Source of the DNA: Rachycentron canadum
Lineage: Eukaryota > Chordata > Actinopteri > Carangiformes > Rachycentridae
Length of the DNA stretch: 64,000 nt
Reading direction: 5' to 3'
NCBI GenBank assembly: GCA_038496675.1
Contig: CM076653.1
Location: 14,684,767 to 14,748,766, forward strand
Positions 22,457 to 36,615 of this stretch are shown piece after piece; positions within the stretch are counted from its first letter, which is position 1; each line of letters starts with the position of its first letter. The notes under the pieces are model-generated. The model was not told the origin of the DNA. It searched no databases and saw only the letters and a list, made by a program, of their open reading frames with translations. The position numbers and the translations under genes were made by a program.

Positions 22457-25400
22457 ACCCCTCTCCCCCCTCCTGCCTCCAGGCTCTTTGCAGTCAGAGG
22501 TAGCAGTGCATGTCTAATGGAGGCTCCATGAGGTTAACTACTCATTTGTTTTGCAAGCCTTTCTCCATGGCTCCCCATTCATGTCCACACATCCAGGACA
22601 GCTCACTGACAAATCATTTACAGATGCTCCTCAGCTCAATACACTCACACAACGAGGCTGTAGCAGCAGGCTGGGCTCAGGAAACTTTGTCAAATGAGCA
22701 CGATGTCTTCAAACGCAAACACTCTGTGAAATGTTTCCCCTGCAAGACTGGAACAGACAGAGAGGCAGCCATTTGACTCCCAAACAGTGGAAAGTAAGAA
22801 TGTGGAGATGTGGAGGGGGTGATGGACAGATACTTGTGTCTTGGACTCCGGTGACCCTGAGTTCAACCCCCAGCTCAAAGGAGAGACTTTGAATGATTGT
22901 TTTCAACAAATATTTTTTCATTTAACCATGACCCAAACCACCGCAACTGAAGTTTCAACCCAAAAGCTCAAAAAGACTTCACGTCTTATTTTGAAGGTCA
23001 GTGAAACCTTGTGTCCCTGAGTTGATTGTTTAATAATTGTTTATTCTGTTCCAGATCATTACAGCTCACAGTGTGTCCTCCAGTAAAGTGAAGCATTATG
23101 CCAGGAAGTTACTTGTGATTCCTCATTTCCTAGTGATTATTTTTTCTTTACCCATGCTCATTGAAACCCTAAAAGAGAAACCACAGGCAGCATAAGTCTC
23201 ATAAATGATGATTCCAGTGTATTGAAACATACACAGTTTGGATTTGTGTAATACAGTTTATAGATTATATATAACTATTATAACAGTAACTAATTCCATC
23301 AATATTCACAAAACTTTTTAAAGTCTGAAAAATAAAGACTTAAACAAATGAAAAGGAAATAGCTCTTGTCCTGCTGACAACAATTATCTATATTGGTATT
23401 TACCCTCATAAATTTAATAACAACAGAAAAAAATATTTAATTACAACAAATTTGCTCTTCATATAGTTGTCATGAAGTTAATCTTCATGCTTTGCAGCCA
23501 AATAATAAATATCACAATCACAGTATGTTTCAGTTGATCATGTTAAAAATGCTTTAAATTCATACAGTTCTTCAGTTACTTGCACATTAGTGTAACAACT
23601 TCATAAGGTGATTGTCAGTGTTGCGTTTTCAGCTCAACAGACGTTTTATTTTTTCAATCCATGTAGTTAGTGTGCAAGAGCTCAGAGTTCAGTTCACAGT
23701 TCTCATGTTACGATGAACTAGTTCACAATCTTTAAATTGAGCTGCTGAGCTCTGTGTTTTTGATTGAATCTCCTCCTACTCATCCATCCCCAGTCACATT
23801 ACTCTGTGCTACTACAGAGTCGCAGACAGATATTACTTTTAAAAGCCATGAAACAATGTGAGGAAGTGTTTTTACTACATTAACACGATGTCACCACGAT
23901 TTTTACCACTTTATGTATGAGAAGTTGTATTTATACTTGTGTCTCATATGAATATGATATGATAATAAATAGTGTGACAATTCATTTTAAAAGACTACTT
24001 TTGGGAGTAGAAACAGCAGAGCATACCTAACTGCAGCCTTTTACCTTCACTGTGATACTGCCACTCCGCTGTTTCTTAATCACAATGATCGCATGAGGTT
24101 TTTTTTGTGTTCCTGTATAAGTGAGGCTTCTTACACAACAATGCAGATAAAAGGACCATCACCTTGAGTGATGATCTGTCAGGAGGAGCTTCTGTTCTGC
24201 CCCTGTGTCTGTGTGCGTCACCTCCTCTGTCTCTCTCTCTCTCTCTGTTTAGACTCATGAATTAATTAAACTTTTAATCAAAGGTGTCACGCTGATCTGG
24301 ATTGTTGCAGCCCACTTTAAAGACTGTGGGACGCTCCTTATGTCGCTGCCTTTCATACTCGGGGCTTCTTTGGCATTTTGCAGCACTAAAAAACATCATC
24401 AAACAGGATCAGCTTCAAACACCACGTCAGTCCGTCAGTGAGTCAGTGAGTCAGTGAGAAATGACAAATGACCTGATTAACACCAATGACAAATTATTGT
24501 GATGTAATTCAGCAGCTCGCATTGTTATCAGTAACATCCGTGTTGTGACAAATCACCAGGTTGGCTGTGAAAAAACAACAAAAACATCCCCTTGTACTAA
24601 TGTTACATGGAACCACGTTATCTCTCATATGAACTGAAAATAGAAGAAAATGAAGCGTTAACCTACCTTTCAAAGCAAAAGCACGCAAGATATTCAGAAT
24701 GCCCTGTTCATTATGTTACTGGACAACATGTGCAGCAATATAAATGTGAAGATAGATGAAGATTAGATTGATAATATTATATAGAATAGAGACCAAATTA
24801 TTCCCATGTTCCATCAGTTTTAATATTCCAATCAGGATAACTGTCTAAAGCAGGTTATTAGATAAACACAATGACTTTACCTTAGAGTATGGAGACATAC
24901 AGATTAGTGAACACACACAACAAATGGCTTTTTGTAAAGCTTTGTCCACAGTCAGACAACATGATGCATGGAAGGGCCGTGTGTGTCTGCAGCCAGATTC
25001 ACTGTTCATTTGGCGTCATGCACAAACATTCTTTGTGCGCCCGTATACCTGGAGCTCAGCTGTGGAAAGAGCAGCATGTCTGTGCTATTGATCCCTGAGA
25101 AGCAGACAACAGACTTCAGTGTTAGTTTTTAGGATTATCTTGATTCTTGCTCCACACTTGGTAATCCCATCCCATTTGAGATGTGTGTCCATATGCTCAA
25201 ATGTCAGAAAATGTCACTGTCATCAACACAGTAGAGCTCGATGCGCATGCGGAGAAAAAAGGTTAAACAACACAAACACTACAGTGTTGACCAAACCACA
25301 GTCCATCAGAGGATGCAGAATACACACTATATCTGCAGATACAGTAGATCTACCCGAGCTCTGCGTATGTAATACAACTACATCTTTATCATGTAGTATT

Positions 25401-25509
25401 GCATGTAGAAATACTGACTTATAACTTAAACCTTCATTTTTTCCATCTTTCTTTTTTAGTTTTTTTTGTTTTTATGTGATAACTCCACCATTTGTCACCA
25501 TTATTCGGA

Positions 25510-25582
25510 CAGATTTGAACCCAGGCCACTGCAGTCAGGACATGGTGTGGGCTCTACCAGGTGAACACCAGGACACCCCATC
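25510..25582 (-). mobile_element. tRNA-like SINE head
   Basis: On the minus strand the sequence has a polymerase III A-box-like CACCTGGTAGAGCC about 25 bp from the left end and a B-box-like GGGTTCAAATC near the other. This is the arrangement of a tRNA-derived SINE head. The CCTGGTAGAGC word recurs at 44938-44984. It is not a functional tRNA gene: no cloverleaf with matching arms was seen. Confidence 0.55.
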
Positions 25583-26789
25583 TTTATGTTTTTGTTGGAC
25601 AAGTGAAAAAAATTAAATATCTAAGGACATGTTGTATGATCTGTCACTGTCCAAGAAACTAAACCTGTGGACCTGTGGAGATGTGTGGTAAATTGGTGAA
25701 GCTTTTTTGTTGGTGTGTTCAGCTATTGCTCTAACTACAAATCCTGATCCAGCTACTGAGAAACAACATGTGCAGTGCAAGAAACAACCAAAATCACAAA
25801 GTGACTTGTTTGTCTATCCAGTGTCTCATGGATTTGGTTTTATTTGGTTCAAAGCTTTTCAGCAGCTCCCTCTCTGATCTTGAGAAGTTGAATCACAGCT
25901 GCATTATATTGAGATAATGGTTTAACTGAGCCTGACCTCAGTATTTCTAAAACTTTGGTGTCACAAAACCTGGAAATCATCATCTCTCACCAGAAGATAT
26001 TGCATAGAAAAGATCTAAACAGAACAACAAATGTGAAAACTTTGAAGAGGAGGTTGTACCAGAGTTTTATTTTTTAAGTCAGTGGATTATTTCTTCAAAC
26101 ACTTTCATCATACTTGAGACTGTTTTTCTCATTAAAGCCACCGTAGAGTAAGAGGAGGTGATCTCTATCCATCTTACACGCACCAGCAGAGCAGCGTGCT
26201 GTCTCACACTCAAACATACCTCTGTGAAGTGGTTTGGGGGTGGGGGTAGGCTCTAATGCTCTTTTTTACAGTCCCATTAATCCCTCTGTTCACAATTTCA
26301 CGCACAGCTTGGACCTCGGTGTTATTTTCACAACCTTTCACCACTAATTCCTGTGAATCCTGAAACAGAACACTTTCCCTTCTTCTCTCTGCTGCTTGTG
26401 TGTCTCAGCTTTCTCCGGGCAAAGACAGCTTTATCTCTGATTTCCCCCTTCAAAGCCGAACTAAAGGCAGGAACAGGAATGAAAGGCTGATGCCGGGCTG
26501 CAGGCCGCATCTTTACGAGGCCTGGAGAGGAGAGACTGACAGCGTGCTCAGGACAAGACAATGTCTGGCTCCACTGTGTTTCAGCGATTAGCAGACTCAC
26601 AGCTGACCCTCAAACACATAGCAACATTATTATCTCATGTGGAAAAAGTACTTTTATTACATCAAGCTCTGAAATCTAGAAAACCAATAGCCAATGATGG
26701 TGCTAAATTACTCTTAAACTACAGAGCTGGACTGTTGAAGCAAATAGCCTAGCTTAGCAAATATAACAATAAACCCAAACTTCACAGAT

Positions 26790-26880
26790 TTTTTAATGTT
26801 GGACAGAGGCAGACTAGATCTTTATCCCTGTGTCCAGTCTGTATGCTAAGCTAAGCTATCTCTCTCCAGGCTCCAATTCT
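26790..26880 (+). mobile_element. Fragment of a common teleost SINE-like repeat
   Basis: GGACAGAGGCAGACTAGATC followed by CCAGTCTGTATGCTAAGCTA resembles, from memory, an interspersed repeat frequent in percomorph fish (TTCCAGTCTTTGTGCTAAGC...). A possible second fragment lies near 30490-30540. The match is recollection only. Confidence 0.4.
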
Positions 26881-27058
26881 ATTTTAGTCATTTTGAACAA
26901 TCTTTCTAATGATAAATATTCCAGAATCACTTTTTAACGTATTATAATTCAAGTGGTCTGAGAATGAACTCGATATCTGCAGAACTCCTCTGCTTTGTTT
27001 TTGGACTGAAAGTCTGGTCCATGACGAGAGTCTGTGGCCAATCACAGGTCTTTTCAGT

Positions 27059-27070
27059 GAGAGAGAGAGC

Positions 27071-27112
<42 letters not shown>
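27059..27112. repeat. (GA)n microsatellite
   Basis: About 54 bp of GA with a few interruptions (GC, CA). Confidence 0.95.
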
Positions 27113-27113
<1 letters not shown>

Positions 27114-28069
27114 TTTCCGTTGGCTTTTCTATATATCCGGAAGAAGTGACCAGAAGTCATTGATTTTCTATTTGAACCAGTATCTCTTAGCGCTGAGCAG
27201 CAGCGTGCCCTTTGGTGGTGCCTCTTGGACACTGTGGGCATCAGAACAAGTCGGAGTCCAGACAGCCATTACGCTAGAAGCTAAGCTAACAGTGCAGCAA
27301 CAGGCTACCTCCAAACACTAACATTTCTAAGAGAAAGGTAGCAAATCTGAAATAATATGAATTCAGCACAAAGTCAACATCAAGTGTAGAGATAGAAATG
27401 AAGAAATCAGACGGATATGATGAGGAGGAGCAGAGAGCAGTTCTGGTGAAGCAAGCAGCTATTGAAAAGAGACACACCACCTCTCCGGCTCAAAAACAAT
27501 ACAACAATTAAAAAGAATCATCAATTCAAAACACTATCAGAACTAATTAAAAGAAGAAATGCCATAATATGTGTTTGTTGGTTCATTCCTGAGTCTATCT
27601 GTGCCGTCGCCCTCCTGCTTGATTGACACAGTAACAAATCTGTCTCATGCTGCTGGAAATTTGCTGAGCAATTACTGGGAGACAACACTTTCCAGAGCTC
27701 ATCTAGCCTGAAGACGGCTGCTGTGATTGTTTTCTGTCTGTGAAGTGGCTCGCTGACCAGTGTTCCTGCGTGCTGATCTCAAGGTGGGTATTCTCCACTA
27801 AAGAACAAAAGCTCTTTCTAATAATTGTGTGATGTTTCGCATCCGATGTCATTTGCATATGATCCATTTGTTGTTAGCAGAAGTACTATAGTGAAACACT
27901 CATTGACTGGAGAGACACTGCAATTTGAAAAGTTTTTCAGCGTGTTTTTGCATGTGTGTTGAAATTTTTTTTTTTAGATGATAAAAAATATACACAATAA
28001 ATACATAAATGATGAACTTTACTGGGTACTGACTTAGGGTATTGACTTACTGTTTATGTCAACCATGTC

Positions 28070-28280
28070 CTATGCTGCTTTATGGTCTATTTTCCTCTAA
28101 ATGGACCATCATTTAAAAAATGAGCATTATGTTGTATTGAAGACTTGAAACTGTGACTGAGACCAAAAACTCATTTGGAAAATTTGCTGAGCTAATAAAT
28201 CAAGAGAGAAATAGGGACATTTTCCCATATATTTCAATAGTATCAGACTTTTTTCTGACAATTTACAACCTTCTTCAAAA
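28070..28280 (-). repeat. Partial minus-strand copy of the 43-kb/60-kb repeat family
   Basis: Reads, in reverse complement, as the middle of the repeats at 43055 and 60631. Shared words on the + strand include TGGTCTATTTTCCTCTAAAT, GGACCATCATTTAAAAAATG and TGTTGTATTGAAGACTTGAA. Both outer ends of the family consensus are absent. Confidence 0.85.
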
Positions 28281-28429
28281 ATTAAGCCCTGGGGCCCTTT
28301 TAATACCTGGTTCAGTACCTGAAAAATACATCATTGTAAAAATACTCCAGTAAAAGTGTAACTATTGTTAAGTAAAACATTGTGCAGAAAATGCCAAAAA
28401 AGTAAAAATTGGAAAAATTGCAATATATT

Positions 28430-29180
28430 TCATTGGGTTCAGGTTCAAATTTTGGCTGGGCTACCTTAGGACTTTCACAGAGTTCTCCCAAGCCCCTCTT
28501 ATGTTTTCTTTGTTGTGCAGGTCACTGTCTTGTTAAAATGCAACCTTTATCTCCGATCCTGAGCCCTCAGGAAAAGGTTACTGACTAGTCTCCGACTGCG
28601 TCACAGAACAACATCACCATCACCTGTGCCTCATCAGACCAGAACATCTTGCTTCTCATTGTTTGTAAGTTGTCCAGGTTTCTTTTGGCAAACAACGAGC
28701 AGGCTGTCATGTGCCTTTTTTTTTTAAATGAGCATTGACTTCTGTCTGGCCTCTCTGCCTGAAAGGCCTAATTGGTGGAGTGCTGAAATGAAAATTGTCC
28801 GATTGTAAGATTCTCCCATTTCGACAAAATCTGGTCTCTGAGTTCTGTGTTACCTGTCTGAACAAGGCCCTTTGTTACAGTTACTCAGTTTGGCTGTATC
28901 CTTCCCCAGATCTGTGCCTTGATACAATTCTATCTCACAAGTCTACAGACAATTCTCTTGACCTCACAGGTCCCTTTATATTCAGATATACACCATCAAC
29001 TCTGATACTTTATATAAAAACGCATGTGCCTTCAATAATTGTGTCCAAGCAACATGTTAATCACACGTGGACCTGGTCATGTTGTAGAGAAAAAACTCAA
29101 GGACCACTGAGAGCACGAGTCTGCAGACTTGTGGGGAAAAATGATTTAATCCATTTGAAGATGAGCAATGTAACATTTCC
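28430..29180 (-). mobile_element. Internally deleted Tc1-like DNA transposon
   Basis: Many + strand stretches are the reverse complement of teleost/salmonid Tc1-like elements: CATCAGACCAGAACATCTTG, GGCTGTCATGTGCCTTTT, GGCCTAATTGGTGGAGTGCT, CCTTCCCCAGATCTGTGCCT and GTCTACAGACAATTCTCTTG. Transposase coding therefore ran on the minus strand. The central catalytic part is missing, and indels and stops break the rest, so no active transposase is possible. A 137-residue + strand frame at 28795-29208 is a by-product. Confidence 0.85.
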
Positions 29181-32100
29181 TTGTGCACATATGAGTAAAT
29201 GTACATAGATACATGTGCCTGGTAGTTTCATTATTAATTATACATACGTCCACTTTAAATGAATGGCTACGTCTCAGTATGAGAGCGTCACTGACTGACA
29301 GTTTTGGAGTTGATATGAAATACCTGGTACCTCGTGACCTAGTAGCCTATAGCACACAAAGAGAGGACAAACACAAAATGCATGACTTGTTAATTCTGGG
29401 CCAAAATCCAGCATTAATTAGAAGTGAAAGTTTATTCTACAGTTACGTATTAAGTCTGGTGATTAACTCACATATGCTATGTTGTTAGACATTTCAGAGA
29501 ACAAAGAATAGGGTATGTGATTGAAGAACAGGAAGGGCTCTTGGCCATCTGTCTGCTGTTGGGACCACCACGGCAGTGTGTAACAGCAGTGTACCAGAAC
29601 ATGTTGTGTGTTTAAGGAGATAATGAGGAACAAAGAAGAAGCCATTGTGCCTCATGCCTTAGTCTGACCCCTGACCTCTACATGTACCCATCCTGCTCTC
29701 TAAGCTTCATCACTGCTCTGTCTGCTCCTGCACTTCAATCACAACCCTCCCCAAAGGCCTCATACTGCTGCGACATCCCACCACATGGCACGCCATCAAA
29801 ACACCACTATTCACCAGGTGGCAGATTGTTGCTGAAGGAGACTACATACGTCCAGACTATAATGTTTAACTACAACTGGCCCTTTCTACCCCCTCCAACA
29901 TCCTTCTTTAACATACAAATTGCCTGTTTTGTGCAGCTGAATTGGAGATTAATTGCACGCACCATTTGGCGATGCTTGTTCAAAAAGACTGTGTTCTTTT
30001 TTTTCCACAGTGCCTCTGTGATTAAGGTTAGAGATTAGGCACAGATTACTCCACACAGCTTTCTTTGTGAGGCTGTGGAGAGGCAGTCTGGATTACACTT
30101 TAACATCCTCTGAAGCAGGTGGTTCCATGGGGACAAACCAAGCAGCCACTCTCTTCTTTTACTTCATCACACATTAGCAGCACAAACACAACTCTCACCA
30201 AGACAATATCCTTGTAGTAATGTCTATGAGCAACAAGTCTTAGTAATGGATGTAATGTTGTTGTAATCCATACTTCTTCCCCGAGGTCCTACTCTCAAAA
30301 CCTAATCAACAAGTTAGGACTATTCCATCTCACTTGAACAAAGACCAATAATGAAAGCAAATCTATCTATTGTATTTCATCAAAGATGTTCAGATGAGAC
30401 AATGTTGTCATGGCTCCACGTTACACGTTGAGCACAAAAAATACAAACTATCATATATTCCAACTCAGACTACGTTGCTATGTTTTTAATGTCCTTACAA
30501 ATATGAGAATGGTATAAATCTACTCATTTGACTCTTAGTAAAAAAAAAAAAAACAACTAATATTTATTTATATATATATATATATTTATACATATATTTA
30601 TTTTCTACAATGTCAAACTACTCTACATCACTCCAGCTATCCAGAGTCCAAGTTGCCCAGTGACCATGAGCCTCCACTGCCCAGCATCACGATCTGGTCA
30701 GGTCCTGAGTTGGCCATGCCCGTTGCATTAAAAGGTCCTGGCTGATGTGTCATCTCTTCCTAAGTTAGTTCCTGAATTCACCACCCCTGCCGATGCCCCG
30801 CCTTTTCCTGGTTTCCAGTCAGTGGCTCGATTGACACCTGCTCCTGAGCTCCAGATGATGACCCCGAGCAGGTCTCCAGAGTGGTTCTGTCTACATCACT
30901 GGTCTCCAGGTGATCCACCAGAGTTGCTCTGCCAGTCTGATTGTCCTGTTCATGATGCAGAAGCACTCCACTTGTGATGCCGGCCTACCACTCAGCCTCT
31001 TGAGGGGACCCATCTACTTGCCCTCCTACTCGGTTTAATAAATTTAAATACCACCTTCAGCCTCCTGCTCAACCCATGGAGAGACCCCATATTCACCATG
31101 GGCCTCCTGCTTGGCCCCAGAGAGGTCTTGCTTTTGTCTTTTCCTTTGCCGATGCCCTCCGGAGCAGGTCTGCCTTTGCCACCGCCTGCTGCAGTGGTCC
31201 TGTCTTCATCCCTGCTGTCCACCATGTCATAGCTGAGTGTATTTTCAGGACACATATTTTAATGTAAACAGCAGGGGAATGAGGCAGCAGAGGGAGGTAG
31301 GCAGATGAGTGGTCGTCCGGCTGGAAGGCTGAGCAGAGGAGCTGGGTCTTGAGGCACAAGGAGCACTAAGGACACAGGAGAGCACAATAAGTCACGGGGA
31401 AAACACACACACACGCTCACACACGGAAAATACTCAAAAGCACCGGCTAAACTGAACAGCTGAGAGTGACTACCACCATGTGGACGGAACAATCTGGCAT
31501 CAAGTGAAAGAAGAGCCAGGGAATTTATGCTGGGGCTTGATGGGCTGACGGTCTGCAGGTGAGTGGACACGCTTCCCAAACTGCACAGAGAGAGAGAGAG
31601 AGAGACAGAGGGATGACAGGAAGGAGAAAGAAACACAGACAAACTGGATAACAGGGGACCATGACACACCCTCCAGGCTGCCCAGTCAAGTGGCTGCAGT
31701 TTGTTTGGCCCTTGGCCCTGAGAATTCCCTTTCTGTCCTGGTTAACTGCCCAGGAAATTCCAGTTGCACAAGAGATTATATATATATATATATACAAACT
31801 GCAAACAGCTACAAACAGCTACTGGTGTAATAAGTAAGAGTATAATGGTGTGACACATCCAAATTTGAAGTATCCAGTTTGTTTACTGATTTCCCTTTGA
31901 CAGTGGCCTTGCTGATGCTAAATTATGATTTTATGTCAGATTGTGTGATCTTTCTCTGCATTTTGAATGAAATGATGTAATTGAAAGTTGGTCTTCTACA
32001 TATCAGCAGCTTCCACTGAGTTAACCTCATCAACATGTGTCTGTAAGGCTCCATCATGTCCTGATCAAACCTGGTGTAATGGACCTTTTTCACAGCATCA

Positions 32101-32299
32101 TGTTGACATGAAATAGTCAAATACAAAGGCAGGTGTTAGCACTGACATTAATTATGGCTCCATTCATTTAGGTTGAAGAGCCAGGTTCACACTGAATACT
32201 CACCACTTTAGCCTTTAGAAGCTGTTTTTTTTTTTTCTTTTCTGTTTTTTTAATCTTGCTACACACAGAGAGACTGAGAAATAATTATATTTGGTCCTT

Positions 32300-32356
32300 A
32301 TAGCATTGATAAAACAACAAATCTAAGGGTGGCCTAAGACCTTTGCACAGTACTGT
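32300..32356. mobile_element. Possible end fragment of a Tc1-like element
   Basis: AAGGGTGGCCTAAGACCTTT followed by GCACAGTACTGTATATA resembles the terminal sequence of common fish Tc1-like repeats. It is short and was identified from memory only. Confidence 0.35.
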
Positions 32357-34239
32357 ATATAAATATTATATATACAATAACTTGAGGTGTGCCAGTGACC
32401 AGTCCTCATCTCTTAATGTCACACAATCAATCAAATCAGCCGAGAACCAGGCCTGATGCAGGATTTATGTGTTTCCTGTGAAATGATATGACTGAGTGTC
32501 GTGCATGAATTTGTGAACTCCTGTGGTGTATATACATATGTGATATAGAAGCAATGTGGGTTTTCTTGGCTAATGTTAATAGGAGCAGTAACCGCAGCAC
32601 AGCTAGTGCAGCCATATCCATAGTATCGTAGATTCAGTCGCAAACGCAGTCATAGACAGTACACACTGATCATATCCACAACCACATCTCCAACCAACAG
32701 AGCCAGGCAGAGCAGCTGCAGCTGTATTTAGCAATAAATGCATAATGTACACACCATGTCTAAGAGGGCACTACATTAGCAGAGCAGCAGCAGCTCCGAG
32801 ATCTGCATGTGTCTACGCAGGAGCTGTTCAGGTACAGTGATGTGTAAATGTGTTTAAATCCCACAGTAAACCTTGTAGCATGTGGTTGCTTCAGACTACG
32901 AAGAGAGAAGTTTGAGGTGATTTCAACACTTAACCAAGCATAGTGTTAAAAACTTTCAGAATGAAGAGGCCGCTGTGTGTTAAGACACAGACCAGCAACG
33001 AGTTATTTAGACCACCAGACCAAAGTGACTCTGTGCTCACACAGGCAGGTGAGTAATGGAGTTAGTGTGGATACTGCAACACTCTGTGTTTCTTCAATAA
33101 CAGGTTTTTGAGTTGGTATACCTTTAGTCATTAATGTTATTGCGCCTGAATACTGAAATCTAGTGATATAATACGTGAACATAATTCGAGAAGGAGGACA
33201 CACGATGAGACATGATGATTGTGTTTCATCATCTTTATCTTCTGCTGTATCTGCAGAACATATATCTGAACTGACAGTGCATTATTATCAGACTGGGACA
33301 AGACAACAACAGTTCTTATGGATCCAAAAATACTGCAAGGATACTCACATCTTATTGCAAGAAAATGCTAAAGTAGTTTCCATTGTGACCTTTTACAAGC
33401 TCTATATTTAACTGAGAATGAACATGCTCAGAGTGAACTAACTCTGATCAGCTGTTCTGTTCTGCCATGTTGATACACAGACCTAATAAAATAATTCTCA
33501 GTGGAGAAAACTCTATTGACTTCTACTGTATTAGTATATGCTGCAATAGCACAGTGAATGAAGGAGGGTGAATGTTCTGCTAACTAGTTAGTTTGTTGAA
33601 AAAGTAACAGGTTAATCAGAGGTTCATGCAAACAACATAACCTAAGTCGGAGCTCAAACACAGTGTGGTCAATAGCAGTGCTATTCTGTGGCGGTAAACA
33701 TGTCTGCCCGGGCTGAGGTGCAGGTTACACATGGACTCCCTTCCCTGGCAGATTTATGTGTGCTCTGACAGCAGGGGCTTCCACCTGCACAAACACTGTC
33801 CCTGACTGCTGCTCATTGTGCTAACAAGACCTGCAGCAGCAGTGGACACAGCCTCCCCACGACCTGCAAGGCTCTGAAACCACACACCACAGGGATGTCT
33901 GTCTGTCACATACACACACACCGCAACACAAGGAAAAGGAAGGAAAGGTTTTCAAAAGTTTTTTTTTTTATTTTTTTTATTTTTATTTTACCATTGAAGA
34001 TCATTCATGCACTCAAACAGTAAAAACAGTTCAGTGGAGAGTGAATCCATCTTCACTCAGTTCAAAGTGCAATGTTGCATTTTAACACACATAAAACCCA
34101 GTAAAACAGATGTTTTTCTCTTGTAAACCATCATATCCAGTGTCTGTAAGGCCTCATTCAGTCAACATTACAGCAGTGCACAACAAGGCTCTTACCCCGT
34201 TGTGCACTGCTGTGCATGTGACATGTGCTTTTAAGACCT

Positions 34240-34500
34240 GCCATACCATCCTACTGTGTTCCTGCTGCATCCACCCTGGCCGTCTTAGTAGATCTGCTCA
34301 CCCAAATCAATCTTCTCTGCCAGCTGCTTCCATGCAGGGTTCCTGACCCAGCGTCTCTGCCAGTCAGCAGTCGGCTCCAGCCTAGCCTTCCTTATCTACT
34401 GTAATATTTACAAAATAAACTGGTAAATTATTTATTGGGTGTCTTGTGTCTGCATTGTGGGTCCAGTAGTTTAATTGGAAACCTTGACGAGCACAGTAAT
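34240..34500 (+). mobile_element. Possible LTR-retroelement fragment
   Basis: A CT-rich stretch, then AAAATAAACTGGTAAATTA, then TGTCTTGTGTCTGCATTGTG and GGGTCCAG. The order resembles the 3' LTR (polyadenylation signal then GTCTGCATTTGGGTCC) of fish Ty3/gypsy-like elements. No coding remnants were seen next to it, so this is tentative. Confidence 0.3.
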
Positions 34501-36485
34501 GAACCCAAACCAGGCCAGGCAGCCTCTACAGAGTACAGACTTTTGAAAATGAGAGATTTCAGCTTCTCGTGTCATTATTGAGTGTAAATAGTTTGGCAAA
34601 ATGACAATTAAAACCTGTTTAAATTTAAATCTACAATACAATCAATTGTACAAAAAGGGAAGGAGTCTGATTATTTTCTGAAAACACTGTATGTCTGAAC
34701 AATTACATAGTATTTTACTTTAAAGATGAATGAAATGAAAATACATCTTCAATTTGATGTCGAGAAATGTGACACCAAACTGACACATTTCACTGACATC
34801 CCTAAGAATACCTCTATCACTTGCTCAGTAGGGTCATACACTCTATACACCCTGCACACTGTAAAAAGTGACTTTTGGCCATATGCTTGCAGGGGTCCTT
34901 GAGGTGTTAAAAAGGTCACGGTGGGGAATTGGCCCCTGACACGGGACAGAGGGCTGTCTTTAGACTGCCTGTCTGCATTACTGGGGCGGTGGAGGGGTTA
35001 GGAGCCAGGAGTCATTTGGATTGACCCACGAACAGACACACGCATATACACATATATGTGTATCCTTATACACCTGTTGCATTTTAAAATGGCAAACATA
35101 CTGTATCCACATCTGCATACATGAATATATGGCTACACCGGGCAAGCATGGCAAGCATGCAATGGTGTGCGAAAGAAATATTTGAACACTAACTTTCAAG
35201 GTAAATAAAGAAATGGAGGAAAATCAGATTCTCACACTCCATTAGTCTGTGCCCTTTCTGCTGGCCTGACATAAATGACTAGACAGCTGTCTGAGTGTGT
35301 GTGCGTGAAGACCACCATTAAAATGGCAGGCCATGCCCGCTACCCGTTGTTCCTTTTTTTGGTGATGAACTTGACAAATTCTTGGCCGTGGATAGAGACA
35401 TCACTCTGTCATTAACACCCCACTTACCTACCGCAAAATATCTGAATGGGCCACCACGGCGTCATCTGCCCTTCAACAATCAACAGTTCTCACACTCTCA
35501 TAACTGCCTCTCCTCAGCTCCCTGACATTGCTGGTGCCACTGTCACTGTCAATTTCTTGTCTGTTTGGCACGCAGAGAGTTGGGTGCTAATGTCTTACTG
35601 AGTGATAAAATCAGTGGAGTGGAGACACACAAAGGAGAGTTGCCTCCTGCCTGCTTTCACAAATCAGCATGTGGCTTTTCGTACTGGATCAACAGGCTGT
35701 GATCAGGGCTGTAAATGTTTTAATGTTTTATAGTCAGGAACAGTTGCAATACTCTCCTGGCACATGTGTTATGTGAAAGTCAACGTCGTTCACGAGTAAG
35801 TTTGAGAAATATATGAATAAAGTACAGAAATACTTGAATACTGCAATGAAATAGTATTTTTTATTCCTGTTTAATCTTTTTCTTTATTTTCAAATCTCTA
35901 ACTATGATTCAGGATCAACAAAAACCACTTCTACCATAAAAAAAAGTGTAGATTCTTATTTTTCCATAATTAAAAATACCTTATCATTGTATATATATAT
36001 CAATTAATAAAGGTATTGTTGCAAATTCAAAAAAGTCATGTGAGCAAAATGTCAAGAATTCAAAGTATAAATGCTCAACATGCAATATGCATAATGCCCT
36101 AAGTGATTTTAATATATCAATATAAATATTTTAATTAAGTATTTTAAAGTAAGTAAATAAGTGCAGTGTGTCACTCTGAAATGTAGCGGAAAAGAACTGT
36201 GTCATAAGTTAGATAGATATTAAAACAGAGAAATTTTATAGCATAAAAAAAAACAAAAAAACAAAAAAACAAGAGTAAAGTGACTAAAAGTCCATTCAGA
36301 TGACTTGTAGTTTATCATGAGTTACTGAATTATAATACTACACACATTCACTCCCAGAATATTTGCAAGCAGCTCAAAGTCATTTATTATTCAAAATAAT
36401 AGAATAATAATAAGATTTATATAGATGGATAGAAAAACATATTTAAGTTATCAACCAGCTCAGGTAAAAAAAAATAATATGAATA

Positions 36486-36615
36486 TCACTTCAACAACAA
36501 CAACAATAAAATAATAATAATGAAATAATAATAATAACTATAAATAAAAGTTCATAAAAAAAACACACACATATATATATATACACATATATATGTGTGT
36601 GTGTGTGTGTGTATG
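36486..36615. repeat. Compound simple-sequence tract (AAC, AAT, AC, TA, TG)
   Basis: Consecutive runs of AAC, AATAAT, poly-A, CA, TA and TG units. The minus-strand frame through it encodes only low-complexity sequence. Confidence 0.9.

Larger units (their letters stand above)
21849..28069. other. Intergenic DNA with minor repeats
   Basis: No gene recognised. It contains a CCCT repeat (about 22432-22456), a TCTC run near 24233-24247, GTCAGTGA repeats near 24430-24460, a tRNA-like SINE head (25510-25582), a SINE-like fragment (about 26790-26880) and a GA repeat (27059-27112). The block at about 27580-27790 is complex, repeat-free sequence that could be regulatory. The open frames here are short and show no family similarity that I can see. 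Confidence 0.75.

Noticed and set aside
25510..25582. Possible tRNA gene on the minus strand
   Set aside because: It has A- and B-box-like motifs but no pairing acceptor, anticodon and T arms. It fits a SINE head better.
28795..29208. 137-residue plus-strand frame
   Set aside because: Lies within a Tc1-like element whose coding strand is minus.
31259..31669. 136-residue minus-strand Ser/Leu/Pro-rich frame
   Set aside because: Crosses GA and CA simple repeats, is low complexity and has no recognised domain or exon structure.
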